Shown here piece by piece: positions 8,969 through 19,368 of a stretch of DNA of 61,908 nt. The notes below the pieces were generated by a model that saw only the letters and a program-made list of their open reading frames with translations, was not told the DNA's origin and searched no databases. The stretch's first letter is position 1. Each line of letters begins with the position of its first letter. The translations under genes and the position numbers were made by a program. The DNA is from Comamonadaceae bacterium (GTDB taxonomy: Bacteria; Pseudomonadota; Gammaproteobacteria; Burkholderiales; Burkholderiaceae_C), in assembly GCA_947476465.1 (NCBI GenBank), contig CANJQN010000023.1, forward strand, positions 1 through 61,908, written 5' to 3'.

Positions 8969-9867
8969 ACAGCCGCGTCCTAGCGATGCCCCGAGAGTCC
9001 GAGCACGCCCTGACCCTGGCGCGCGAGGCCAACCTGCCGATCGGCGCGCTGCTGGTCGATGGCGGCCGCATCAGCTTCGAGGACGCCGAGCGAATCCACC
9101 AGTACCAGGAGCGCACCGGTCAGCTCTATGGTGAAGCCGGCATCGAGATGGGCCTGCTGACCCCGCAGGACGTGCGGCTGGCGCTGGCCGTGCAGTTCGG
9201 TCACATCACGCTGCCACGCGAGTCGGCCCTGAGCCCTGAGCTGATCGCCGCCTGGCAACCCGACAACCCGGCGGTGGAACACCTGCGCTCGCTGCGCACC
9301 CAGCTCATGCTGCGTTGGTTCGAGAACGATGTCCGCCATAGCGCGTTGGCCGTGATCAGCCCCGGCAGGGGCGAAGGCCGCAGCTACATCACGGCGAACC
9401 TGGCGGTGCTTTTCTCACAACTGGGCAAGCGCACCCTCGTGATCGATGCCGACCTGCGCACCCCCAGGCAGCACCGCATCTTCGGCATCCCAGGGCGGGT
9501 CGGTCTGTCGTCCGTGCTGGCTGGGCGCAGCGGCATCGACGCGGTGGTCGACATCAAGGGCGTGCCGGGCCTGTCCCTGCTGCCAGCCGGCGTCACCCCG
9601 CCCAACCCGCAGGAGCTGCTGGCCCGCGACGGCCTGACCCGTCTGCTGTCGTCCTTGCGTTCGAGCTACGAGGTGATCCTGGTGGACACGCCGGCGGCAT
9701 CGGATTGCGCCGACGCCGCCACCGTGGCGGTCAAGGCCGGCGCCGCCCTCATCGTGGCCTGCCGCGACAGCAGCAGCGTCAACGCGATTTCTTCGCTCGA
9801 CACGCAGTTGCGGCAGTTCGGGGTGGTGCTGGTAGGAGCCGTGCTCAACGGATCTGGCAAGACATGA
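8965..9867 (+). CDS. epsG: EpsG, BY-kinase-like chain-length ATPase
   Basis: The 300-residue cytoplasmic protein has an N-terminal ~100-residue segment resembling the MshEN/GspE-N fold, then a MinD/BY-kinase ATPase domain. The P-loop is PGRGEGRSY (133-141), a non-canonical Walker A with Arg in place of the usual Lys, as is typical of EpsG. Walker A' is LVIDADLR (158-165) and Walker B is VILVDTPA (237-244). No Tyr-rich tail is visible, so autophosphorylation in the Wzc manner is doubtful. The gene overlaps epsF at its start and the glycosyltransferase at its end, so it is translationally coupled to both. Confidence 0.9.
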   Translation: MNSRVLAMPRESEHALTLAREANLPIGALLVDGGRISFEDAERIHQYQERTGQLYGEAGIEMGLLTPQDVRLALAVQFGHITLPRESALSPELIAAWQPDNPAVEHLRSLRTQLMLRWFENDVRHSALAVISPGRGEGRSYITANLAVLFSQLGKRTLVIDADLRTPRQHRIFGIPGRVGLSSVLAGRSGIDAVVDIKGVPGLSLLPAGVTPPNPQELLARDGLTRLLSSLRSSYEVILVDTPAASDCADAATVAVKAGAALIVACRDSSSVNAISSLDTQLRQFGVVLVGAVLNGSGKT

Positions 9868-10670
9868 GGCTTTGCGCCGATCTCTGCGGCGGCGAGTGGC
9901 TGCCGCGTTGGAACGACCTGGTGCGGGCGATCGCGCGCGTGAACTCGTCGCGCGGTGAGCGCCAGTTGCTCGACTGGCTGGCCGATCCGCCGCAAGAGCC
10001 GGTGATGGTCGCCTTCGCCAATGCCCATGCCATGAACAGCGCCGCCACCAGCCGGCGCTTTTTCGAGGCGCTGATGTGCGCCGACGTGGTGCTGCGTGAC
10101 GGCATCGGCATGGCGCTTCTGATGACCCTGCTGAACCAGCGGCCGGGGCTGAACCTCAACGGCACCGACCTGATTCCCAAGATCATGCGCCGGCACGCCG
10201 GCCAGACCATCGCCCTGTTCGGCACCCAGGATCCGTGGCTGTCGCAGGCACGCCAGGCGGTCTCGCGCCGCATCGCGCCGGGCTCGGCCTGCTTGGCGGC
10301 GCATGGTTTTCATGACACGGCCGCCTATGTACGGCTGGCGGCGATGCACCGTCCCGGCCTGATCGTGCTGGGCATGGGCATGCCCCGGCAGGAGGAGGTG
10401 GCCGTGGTGCTGCGCGCGGCGCTGGGCTACCCCTGCGTGATCGTGTGCGGCGGGGCGATCATCGACTTTCTGGGCGGCAAGACCTCGCGCGCGCCGGGGT
10501 GGATGCGGCGCTTCGGGCTGGAGTGGGCGTATCGGCTGGCGTGCGAACCCAGGCGCTTGTTCCATCGCTATGTGATGGGCAATCCGGTGTTTGTGTCGCG
10601 GGCCTTCAAGCTGATGGCGATGAGTTGGCGGCAGGTAGGGGGGGCGGGGGCGGTGGCTTGTATTGGGTGA
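9864..10670 (+). CDS. WecG/TagA/CpsF-family glycosyltransferase
   Basis: ATG 9864 overlaps the epsG stop (ATGA). The 268-residue protein has the family's signatures: FANAHAMNSA near 51-60, the acidic DGIGM near 80, a Rossmann-like IALFGT, and GMGMPRQEE near 175. These GT26 enzymes transfer a sugar (for example ManNAcA or ManNAc) to a lipid-linked acceptor early in polysaccharide assembly. It is the last gene of the exopolysaccharide operon here; other glycosyltransferases, a polymerase, a flippase and an exosortase are not in the window. The sugar specificity cannot be read from the sequence. Confidence 0.9.
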   Translation: MRLCADLCGGEWLPRWNDLVRAIARVNSSRGERQLLDWLADPPQEPVMVAFANAHAMNSAATSRRFFEALMCADVVLRDGIGMALLMTLLNQRPGLNLNGTDLIPKIMRRHAGQTIALFGTQDPWLSQARQAVSRRIAPGSACLAAHGFHDTAAYVRLAAMHRPGLIVLGMGMPRQEEVAVVLRAALGYPCVIVCGGAIIDFLGGKTSRAPGWMRRFGLEWAYRLACEPRRLFHRYVMGNPVFVSRAFKLMAMSWRQVGGAGAVACIG

Positions 10671-10700
10671 ACGGCCGCTGCCGGACGACGGCAGGTTCTC

Positions 10701-10706
10701 TACAAT
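10701..10706 (+). promoter_or_regulatory. Putative -10 box of selC
   Basis: TACAAT lies 11 bases before the tRNA-Sec 5' end, where a -10 element should sit for a tRNA gene. No good -35 hexamer is present 17 bases upstream (CTGCCG). Confidence 0.45.
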
Positions 10707-10717
10707 GGCGCGGTATC

Positions 10718-10811
10718 GGAAGGGAATCACTCCCGGTGGAGTGGCCGGACTTCAAACCCGGAATGGGTCGCATCGATCCTGCGTGGGTTCAACTCCCACT
10801 CTCTTCCGCCA
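10718..10811 (+). tRNA. selC: tRNA-Sec (anticodon TCA)
   Basis: A 94-base tRNA. The 8-bp acceptor stem GGAAGGGA pairs with TCTCTTCC, followed by G and an encoded CCA. The anticodon loop CTTCAAA contains TCA, reading UGA. There is a long variable arm around GGGTCGCATCGATCC and a T arm GTGGG/CCCAC with TTCAACT. The 8-bp acceptor, long extra arm and TCA anticodon identify the selenocysteine tRNA. selA follows after 29 bases and selB after that, so the whole Sec-insertion set except selD is local. Confidence 0.97.
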
Positions 10812-10840
10812 CTTTCTTTCAAGTGCAAGTGATCCACACC

Positions 10841-12258
10841 ATGCTGGTCTCGAGCAGTCAAGTCCGCCGCAGCATTCCTTCCGTGGATGCGCTTCTCAAG
10901 ACGGCCCATTTTGCGCGGCTCACCAGCGAGTTTGGCCGCCCGCAGGTGGTCGCTTGCCTGCGTGAGCTGCTGGCCGATCAGCGGCGGCGGCTGTCCCAGG
11001 CGGATGCGGCCGCGGTGCCCGATGAGGAAACGCTGGCGGCCGAATGCGGCGAGCGCCTGGCCGCCGCCGCGCGGCCTTCATTGCGGCCGGTGTTCAACCT
11101 CACCGGCACCGTGTTGCACACCAACCTCGGCCGCGCGCTGTATCCGCAGGAAGCGATTGACGCGGCCACCCAAGCGATGGCCCGGCCGGTCAACCTCGAG
11201 TACGACCTCGACGGGGCAGGGCGCGGCGAGCGCGACGCGCATGTCGAGGCGCGCTTGCTCAAGCTCACCGGTGCGCAGGCGGCGGTGGTGGTCAATAACA
11301 ATGCGGCGGCGGTGTACCTGGCACTCAATACCGTGGCTGCGGGGCGCGAGGTGCTGGTCTCACGCGGCGAGCTGGTGGAAATTGGCGGGTCGTTTCGCAT
11401 CCCCGACATCATGGCCAGCTCCGGCTGCCAGCTGCGGGAGGTGGGCACGACCAACCGCACCCACGCGCGCGACTACGAATCGTCGATCAACGAGCGCACC
11501 GCGGCCATCATGAAGGTGCACACCAGCAACTACGAGGTCCGCGGGTTCACCGCGGCGGTGCCGGCGGCGCAGCTGGCCGCCGTCGCCCACGCCAAGGGCC
11601 TGCCGATGATCGAGGACCTGGGCTGCGGCATGCTGGTGGACCTGGAGGGCTTCGGCCTGCCGCACGAGCCCACGCCCAGCGAATCGCTGGCGGCCGGGGT
11701 GGACCTGGTCAGCTTCAGCGGCGACAAGCTGCTGGGCGGCCCGCAGTGCGGCATTGTGGTGGGCCGCAAGGACTTGATCGAGCGCCTTCGCCGCAACCCC
11801 ATGAAGCGCGCCCTGCGGCTCGACAAGGTTCGCCTGGCGGCGCTCGAGGCCGTGCTGACCCTGTATGACGATCCCGAGAAGCTGCGCATCCAGCTGCCCA
11901 CCTTGCGGCTGCTGACCCGTACGGCGACGGACGTCCAGGCGCAGGCGCAGCGGCTGCTGGCGGCGACGCAGCAGGCGCTCGACGGGTTGGCGAAAGTGGA
12001 CGTTGCAGCTTGCGCGAGCCAGATCGGCAGTGGCGCACTGCCCGTGGAGACCTTGCCGAGCGCCGCCTTGCGGCTGTCGCCGCAGGCAGGCGGCCCCTCC
12101 GAGGAAGCCTTGGCGGCGGCGTTTCGGGCGCTGCCGGTCCCGGTGATCGGGCGGATCCACGAGCAGGCGCTCTGGTTCGACCTGCGTTGCCTGGAGCCTT
12201 CGCAAGAGGCGGAGTTCACGGCGCAGCTGTCTCAGGTCGCCTGCAGCCGAGCGCTCGG

Positions 12259-12262
<4 letters not shown>
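10841..12262 (+). CDS. selA: L-seryl-tRNA(Sec) selenium transferase (selenocysteine synthase)
   Basis: A PLP enzyme that converts seryl-tRNA(Sec) to selenocysteyl-tRNA(Sec) using selenophosphate. 473 residues from ATG 10841 ([14 protein letters not shown]); a GTG four codons upstream is an alternative. Seen: the N-terminal tRNA-binding region (~1-75), [28 protein letters not shown], and the PLP lysine K296 in [13 protein letters not shown]. Length fits the family. The stop overlaps the selB start (ATGA), so both are made together. selD is not in the window. Confidence 0.97.
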
Positions 12263-14026
<1,764 letters not shown>

Positions 14027-14034
<8 letters not shown>

Positions 14035-14929
14035 CACCCCCCACGACCTCATCGTCATCGGCACCGGCGTCGCCGGCTTGTCGGCCGCCCGCGAGGCGCT
14101 GCGCGCCGGCCTCACGGTCGCCTGCATCGAATCGCAAATTTTTGGCGGACTCATTCTCAATGTGAACGAGCTGGACGGCGCCATCCAGGGCAGCGGCTCG
14201 GAATTCGCCGCCGGGCTGATGGAAGAGGTGCAGCAACTCGGCGCTGTCCAGATCGGCGGGGCCGCGAGCGCCCTTGAGGCTGGCGATGGCTCGGTGCGGG
14301 TCACCGCCGATTCGGGGCGCCACGCGGCCAGAGCCGTCGTCGTGGCATCGGGCGCCGCCCGGCGAAAACTCGGCGTTCCGGGCGAAGAGGCGTTGGACGG
14401 CCGGGGCGTGTCGCACTGCGCCGACTGCGATGCCCCCATGTTCCGGGGTCAGGCGGTGGTGATTGCGGGCGGCGGTGATTCGGCCTTGCAGTCGGCGCTG
14501 GTGCTGGCCATGCATTGCAGCCAGGTGGTGATCGTTCATCGCGGCGGCGCCTTCAACGCCAAGCCGCACCTGGTGGCGGCCGTCCAGGCCACGCCGAACG
14601 TCGAGTTGCGGTTCGGCAGCGAGGTGTCCGAGGTGCTGGGCACAGGGGGGGTGGAGGGCGTTCGCATTGGCGCGCAAGTCGTCCCCTGCAGCGGCTTCAT
14701 GGCCTGCGTCGGGCTGGAGCCTGCCAGCGCATTTCTTCCCGCCGCTGTCGAGCGCGACGACCGCGGCGCGGTGCTGACTTTGGCGGACTTTCAGACCACG
14801 ATGCCGGGCGTGTATGCGGCGGGTGCCGTTCGGGCCGGTTGTGGCGGCATGGTGGAAGACGCCGTGAGCGATGGCGCCGCAGCCGCCCGCGCCGTGGTGG
14901 CCCGGCTGGCGGGCCTCGACGGGCTGTGA
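14027..14929 (+). CDS. Thioredoxin-reductase-like FAD/NAD(P) oxidoreductase in sel operon
   Basis: A 300-residue flavoprotein with an N-terminal FAD dinucleotide fold (VIGTGVAGLSAAREALRAG), the redox motif C131-A-D-C134 within SHCADCDAPMF, a NAD(P) fold right after it (VVIAGGGDSALQSALVLA), and the C-terminal FAD motif (MPGVYAAGAVRAG). This is the low-molecular-weight thioredoxin reductase layout. Its gene overlaps selB by 8 bases. Co-expression suggests a part in selenium reduction or in keeping a selenoprotein reduced, but that is inference; it could also reduce a general thioredoxin-like partner. Confidence 0.85.
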
Positions 14930-14987
14930 GGCGGTTCGCCGGCAAGGTCAGGGTCGCCGCCGAGCTGAGCCGCCGGTTTACTGTCGC

Positions 14988-15072
14988 TGGTGCCCGAGGC
15001 CGGAATCGAACCGGCACGCCTTGCGGCGGGGGATTTTGAGTCCCCTGCGTCTACCAATTTCACCACTCGGGC
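14988..15072 (-). tRNA. tRNA-Leu (anticodon CAA)
   Basis: Reading the minus strand from 15072, the acceptor GCCCGAG pairs with CTCGGGC, followed by A and an encoded CCA (14988-14990). The anticodon loop is CTCAAAA between GGGGA and TCCCC, giving CAA for UUG. A long variable arm (CGCCGCAAGGCG) marks the class II Leu type. The T arm is GCCGG/CCGGC with TTCGATT. It is transcribed away from cysM. Confidence 0.96.
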
Positions 15073-15113
15073 ATGAGGGCAAGCCAAGCAAAAATTATGG
15101 CACAGTGGCGTGG

Positions 15114-16016
15114 ATGAAATACCCGACCATTGAAGACGCCATCGGCAAGACCCCTTTGGTGGCCCTGCAACGCATCGGCGCGGCCGAGAATTCGCAGCGC
15201 GGCAACGTCTTGCTGGGCAAGCTCGAGGGCAACAACCCGGCCGGCTCGGTCAAGGACCGCCCCGCGCTGTCGATGATCAAACGGGCCGAGGAGCGCGGCG
15301 ATATCAAGCCTGGCGACACCCTGATCGAGGCCACCTCGGGCAACACCGGCATTGCCCTGGCCATGGCGGCTGCGATCCGCGGCTACCGCATGGTGCTGAT
15401 CATGCCCGAGGACCTGTCCATCGAGCGGGCCCAGACCATGAAGGCCTTTGGCGCCCAGCTGATGCTCACGCCCAAGAGCGGCGGCATGGAATACGCCCGC
15501 GACCTGGCCGAGAACATGCAGCGCGAGGGCAAGGGCCGCGTGCTCGACCAGTTCGCCAACTCCGACAACCCGCGCATCCACTACGAGACCACCGGCCCCG
15601 AACTGTGGGAGCAGACGGGCGGGCGCATCACCCACTTCGTGAGCGCCATGGGCACCACCGGCACCATCACCGGCGTGTCGCACTTCCTCAAGGAAAAAAA
15701 CCCCGCCATCCGCATCATCGGCGCCCAGCCCAGCGAGGGCTCGCGCATTCCCGGCATCCGCAAGTGGCCGCAGGAATACCTGCCCCGCATCTACGACCCC
15801 AGCACGGTGGATGAAACCGTCAACGTCAGCCAGGACGCGGCCGAGGAGATGTGCCGGCGCCTGGCGCGCGAAGAGGGCATCTTCGCGGGCATCTCGGCGG
15901 CGGGCGCCTGCTGGGTCGCGCAGCAGGTCGCGGCCACCGTGGAGAACGCCACCATCGTGTTCGTGGTGTGCGACCGCGGCGACCGGTATCTTTCCACGGG
16001 CGTGTTCCCCGCTTGA
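15114..16016 (+). CDS. cysM: Cysteine synthase B
   Basis: Makes L-cysteine (or S-sulfocysteine) from O-acetylserine and sulfide or thiosulfate. The 300 residues start at ATG 15114 (MKYPTIEDAIGKTPLVALQR). The PLP lysine is K47 in GSVKDRPA; the substrate loop is TSGNTGIALAMAAA; the phosphate-binding loop is GTTGTITG. The shorter length and the sequence around the loop fit CysM rather than CysK. A TusA-family gene follows after 12 bases, consistent with sulfur trafficking in one operon. Confidence 0.95.
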   Translation: MKYPTIEDAIGKTPLVALQRIGAAENSQRGNVLLGKLEGNNPAGSVKDRPALSMIKRAEERGDIKPGDTLIEATSGNTGIALAMAAAIRGYRMVLIMPEDLSIERAQTMKAFGAQLMLTPKSGGMEYARDLAENMQREGKGRVLDQFANSDNPRIHYETTGPELWEQTGGRITHFVSAMGTTGTITGVSHFLKEKNPAIRIIGAQPSEGSRIPGIRKWPQEYLPRIYDPSTVDETVNVSQDAAEEMCRRLAREEGIFAGISAAGACWVAQQVAATVENATIVFVVCDRGDRYLSTGVFPA

Positions 16017-16028
16017 GGAGACCACGCC

Positions 16029-16256
16029 ATGGAGATCGCCAAGGAAATCGACACGCGGGGGCTGAACTGCCCGCTTCCCATCCTCAAGGCCAAGAAGGCC
16101 CTGACGGACATGCTGCAGGGGCAATTGCTCAAGGTGGTGGCCACCGACGCCGGCTCGGTGCGTGACTTCCAGGCCTTTGCCCGGCAGACCGGCAACGAAC
16201 TGGTCGAGCAGCAAACGGTGGGCCAAGAGTTCATCCACATCCTGCGCCGGCGCTAG
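16029..16256 (+). CDS. TusA/SirA-family sulfur carrier protein
   Basis: A 75-residue protein with the family signature DTRGLNCPLPILKAKKAL; the sulfur-carrying Cys is C14 in the CPxP motif. It accepts persulfide sulfur from desulfurases and hands it to thio-modification or cofactor pathways; YedF-like relatives are linked to selenium. It sits 12 bases after cysM with a GGAG ribosome site (GAGGAGACCACGCC), so a sulfur role beside CysM is likely. A selenium role is only suggested by the sel genes 2 kb upstream. Confidence 0.92.
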   Translation: MEIAKEIDTRGLNCPLPILKAKKALTDMLQGQLLKVVATDAGSVRDFQAFARQTGNELVEQQTVGQEFIHILRRR

Positions 16257-16261
16257 GGCTT

Positions 16262-16283
16262 GCGGCCCAGGCCCTTGGGCCGC
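16262..16283 (+). terminator. Terminator-like hairpin after cysM-tusA
   Basis: GCGGCCCA and TGGGCCGC form an 8-bp perfect stem with a 6-base loop, five bases after the TusA-like stop. There is no U run, so it may be a 3' stability hairpin rather than an intrinsic terminator. The remaining ~190 bases to the next gene show no other recognisable feature. Confidence 0.4.
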
Positions 16284-16472
16284 CGCTGCTACCTTGGCGC
16301 CTTGGCCGGCCGTGTGCCGTGTCTTGATGTGGCCCACCACCGGCTTTGCCATCTCGCCTCCAGGAATGCCTGTGCACTCAGAGCATAGGTCGCGTCGAAG
16401 AATTCACTTTTTTGGGAATGGCTGCGGGGATACAGTAGGCTGCAGAAACAGAACTTTCGGAGACAAGCAAGC

Positions 16473-17753
16473 ATGCCGCACGAGCACAAGGCCGATCCCG
16501 CAGGCGTGGTTGGCGCCCCGACCCCGACAGCTTCACTGCCGCCGCCGTGGACCGTGACCGACGCGGACCGCAACGCACCCAGCCCCGCGTTCATCGCGCG
16601 GATGCAAGCCCAGTTTCCGACCGAGCGCGAAGCCGACCTGATGCTCACGCGCAAGATGCAGCGCCGGGCGGGCCCGACCTTCTCCGGGGTCAGCTTCGAG
16701 GCCATGAACGGCTACATCTCGGCCCTTCTCAAAAGCAAGATCGAGGGTGACTTTCGCATCTGCGACCAACGCTGGTTCTCAGGCGGCGCCTCCAAGATCC
16801 AGATGGGCTTCACACTGCACTGGAGCGAGCCGGGCGTCGGCCCGACGGCCACGCGGCTGGTCGCCCGCATGGAGCCGGCCGAGTCGCTCAATTCGACCAG
16901 CCGGCAGCGCGAGTTCGAACTGGTCGAGGCCTTCAGCGGCCTGATTCCCGTCCCGCGCTGCTACTGGGTGGACCCGGATGGCACCTGGTTTCCCGAGCCG
17001 GCCCTGATCTATGCCTTCGCCGAGGGCACCACCAAGCCGCGGGCGGTGCTGGGCCGGGTGGCGGGCATCGGCACCAACTTCGGCCCGGCCTTGCGGCCGC
17101 GCCTGGCGGCGCAGTTTGTCGACTACCTGGCCCGCATCCACAACTTCGATCCGCAAAGCCGGGCCTTTGACGCCTTCGACCGGCCCTCCCTCGGCACCAC
17201 CCAGAGCGCGCTGTGGCAGCTCAATCGCGCCCGCCGCATCTGGGAAGAAGACCGTGGCGAAGACCTGCCCCTGATGGAGGTGGCCGGCAACTGGCTGGAG
17301 CGCAACCTGCCAACGCTCGACCGGGTGAGCGTCGTGCACGGCGACTACCGCAGCGGCAACTTCCTGTTCGACGAAGAGACCGCGCAGATCACCGCCGTGC
17401 TTGACTGGGAACGCGGCTACCTGGGCGACCGCCACCGCGACCTGGCCTGGACCATCGCCGAGAACTACGGCCACTGGAGCGAGGATGGCAAGACCTTTCT
17501 GGCCTCGGGCCTGATGCCGGTGGACGAGTTCCTGGCGCGCTACCAGCAGGCCAGCGGACTGACGGTGGACTTGGCCAAATTGCGCTATTACCGCATCTTC
17601 AACTGCTATCAGATCGTCGTGACGGCGCTGGCGTCGACCCACCGCGTGGTGCGCCTGGGCAAGACCCACCAGGACGTGCTGATCGCGTGGCTGGAGGCCG
17701 CGGCCTTCGGGCCGATGGAGGAACTGCGGCGCGAAATCGAAGGGGAGCTGTGA
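16473..17753 (+). CDS. Aminoglycoside-phosphotransferase-like kinase family protein
   Basis: A 426-residue protein of the APH/choline-kinase fold. The Brenner-type catalytic loop is VHGDYRSGNFLFDE (H289, catalytic D291, N296) and the metal-binding DWERGYLGD is at about 311-319. ATG 16473 follows GGAGACAAGC. The sequence is closest in style to the 'phosphotransferase family' enzymes related to the kinase domain of ACAD10/11, which phosphorylate hydroxylated metabolites such as 4-hydroxyacyl-CoA, rather than to drug-resistance enzymes. It is the first of a three-gene unit; the next gene starts within its stop (TGATG). The substrate is unknown. Confidence 0.85.
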   Translation: MPHEHKADPAGVVGAPTPTASLPPPWTVTDADRNAPSPAFIARMQAQFPTEREADLMLTRKMQRRAGPTFSGVSFEAMNGYISALLKSKIEGDFRICDQRWFSGGASKIQMGFTLHWSEPGVGPTATRLVARMEPAESLNSTSRQREFELVEAFSGLIPVPRCYWVDPDGTWFPEPALIYAFAEGTTKPRAVLGRVAGIGTNFGPALRPRLAAQFVDYLARIHNFDPQSRAFDAFDRPSLGTTQSALWQLNRARRIWEEDRGEDLPLMEVAGNWLERNLPTLDRVSVVHGDYRSGNFLFDEETAQITAVLDWERGYLGDRHRDLAWTIAENYGHWSEDGKTFLASGLMPVDEFLARYQQASGLTVDLAKLRYYRIFNCYQIVVTALASTHRVVRLGKTHQDVLIAWLEAAAFGPMEELRREIEGEL

Positions 17754-18301
17754 TGGCCGATTACACCGACAACGGACTGCTCGCGTCGATCAAGGCGCTG
17801 GAAACAGTCGTCAAGCCCGCGCTGGATGCAACCGACCCGCTGGCCACCGAGCAATTGCGGCTGGTGTCCGGGTTCCTGAAGTTCCTGCGAGCCCGCATAG
17901 AGCACGGCTATCCACGGCAGCTGTTCGAGCTTGATCACGCGTTGCGCCTGGCGCAGCAGGTGGCGGCGGATGCGGTCTTGCTGAACTCGCCCGAACTGTC
18001 GCAGCGGCTGGCCGCAGCGGTGGCGCAGGGGCAGGCGGCTGCGGCGCGTGCCGTCCCGTTGCCGGCCGATGTGCGGTCCGCGGCGGCCGAACTGGCCACG
18101 GTGGTCGCTGGCGTGGCCAGAGCTGCGGGCTCGGCGGACGCACCGCTGCGCCGGCGTATCGAGCAGCAGGTGATGGCCGGCTCCAAGCGCTGGGTCGAGA
18201 TGCAGCGGGCCTGGTTCGCGCCGATGGGCTTCGACCTTCGACCCGATGAACTGCCCGCGATCGACCAGGCGCTGTATTCGCCAGGCTCCACACACAACTG
18301 A
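17753..18301 (+). CDS. Conserved hypothetical protein, all-alpha
   Basis: 182 residues, Ala-rich and probably entirely helical (for example residues ~60-105 and 110-150). The start codon overlaps the phosphotransferase stop (TGATG), so it is translationally coupled and probably works with that kinase. No cysteines, metal motif or membrane segment. No family recognised. The same pairing with an APH-like kinase is the only functional hint. Confidence 0.65.
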   Translation: MADYTDNGLLASIKALETVVKPALDATDPLATEQLRLVSGFLKFLRARIEHGYPRQLFELDHALRLAQQVAADAVLLNSPELSQRLAAAVAQGQAAAARAVPLPADVRSAAAELATVVAGVARAAGSADAPLRRRIEQQVMAGSKRWVEMQRAWFAPMGFDLRPDELPAIDQALYSPGSTHN

Positions 18302-18323
18302 ATCCCGTCAAGGACGCACACCG

Positions 18324-19331
18324 ATGATCACCAGCAAAGACTCCGAGTTCCACCCTGTCGCCAAGGACAACTGGCGCTGGACCGAAACCACGCCCCTGAG
18401 CTTTTCGGTGCCGCAAGCCGGCATCCTGGGCAATATGTACATCGCCGCCCGGCCCAACCTGGGCGTGGCCTTGTCGTCGGTGGGCATCGTCAAGGGCTTT
18501 CGCTTCCAGCCCTACCAGGTGGACTTCAGCGACGCGCAGATGCACCTGCCCTGCCCGGACAACTACACCAACTACGAGTTGGCCAGTGGCATCCGGGTGC
18601 ATGTCACCCAGCCGCCGATGCAAGCGCGCTTCCAGTACGAGTACAAGCTGGGCGGCGACTGCTCGTTCGACCTGAGCTTCCAGGGCCTGCACCAGCCCTT
18701 TGATGCGAACGACCCCGAGCACAACCCGCTGCTCAAGACCGAGGCGGGCCACCGCTTCGACGAGCGGCTGGGAACGCAGTGGGGCAATGTCTCGAACGAC
18801 CCGAACAACCCCAGCGGCCACTTCGAGTTGATCGGCCGCATCACCGGCGAGCTGCAGCTGCGCGGCGTGCGCTACAAGGTCGACTGCTTCGACTGCGTGG
18901 ACCACAGCTGGAGCCAGCGCCACGAGACCAGCAAGCGCGCGGTGAGTTGGATCTCCGCCGTGTTCGGCGAGGACTACGGTCTGCACATGGCCATGCTGCT
19001 GGACGTGAAGGACGGCAAGACGGTATATGAGAGCCTGCGAAACGGCTATGCCATGCAAGACGGCGCCACCTACGGGCTGGTGTCCGCCACGGTCGAGGGC
19101 TATCACTCGCACCACTGCCCGATGAACATCCGCATCGTCGCCACCGACGTTCGGGGCGTGCGGCACGAGGTGTTCGGCAATGCCATCGCCGTGCACCCCT
19201 GGTACAACTTCAACCCCTCGCATGTGGCGTTTCAGTCGCTCATGCAGTGGCGCTGCGGCAACCGGATCGGCCACAGCGAGATGGCCGACATCTTTGGTCT
19301 GGAGTACCTGGCCGCGCGTCAGGCCGCTTGA
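18324..19331 (+). CDS. CrtC/DUF7065-like beta-rich hypothetical protein
   Basis: 335 residues from ATG 18324 (MITSKDSEFHPVAKDN), 22 bases after the previous stop. The pattern of aromatic-rich beta strands, with DCVDHSWSQRHETSKR in the middle and SHHCPMNIRIVATD later, resembles the hydroxyneurosporene-synthase (CrtC)-like/DUF7064-7065 lipocalin-type proteins. Such proteins often act on lipophilic terpenoid or steroid compounds. The operon with a small-molecule kinase supports a metabolic role on a hydrophobic substrate. That role is inference; catalytic residues cannot be assigned. Confidence 0.6.
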   Translation: MITSKDSEFHPVAKDNWRWTETTPLSFSVPQAGILGNMYIAARPNLGVALSSVGIVKGFRFQPYQVDFSDAQMHLPCPDNYTNYELASGIRVHVTQPPMQARFQYEYKLGGDCSFDLSFQGLHQPFDANDPEHNPLLKTEAGHRFDERLGTQWGNVSNDPNNPSGHFELIGRITGELQLRGVRYKVDCFDCVDHSWSQRHETSKRAVSWISAVFGEDYGLHMAMLLDVKDGKTVYESLRNGYAMQDGATYGLVSATVEGYHSHHCPMNIRIVATDVRGVRHEVFGNAIAVHPWYNFNPSHVAFQSLMQWRCGNRIGHSEMADIFGLEYLAARQAA

Positions 19332-19368
19332 GCCCGCACCCGGCCCTTGGCCGCGGCGCCGCCTTGCC

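Noticed and set aside
10445..10840. In-frame extension of selA back through the tRNA-Sec gene
   Set aside because: It would translate the tRNA and overlap the glycosyltransferase; the SelA N-terminus fits ATG 10841.
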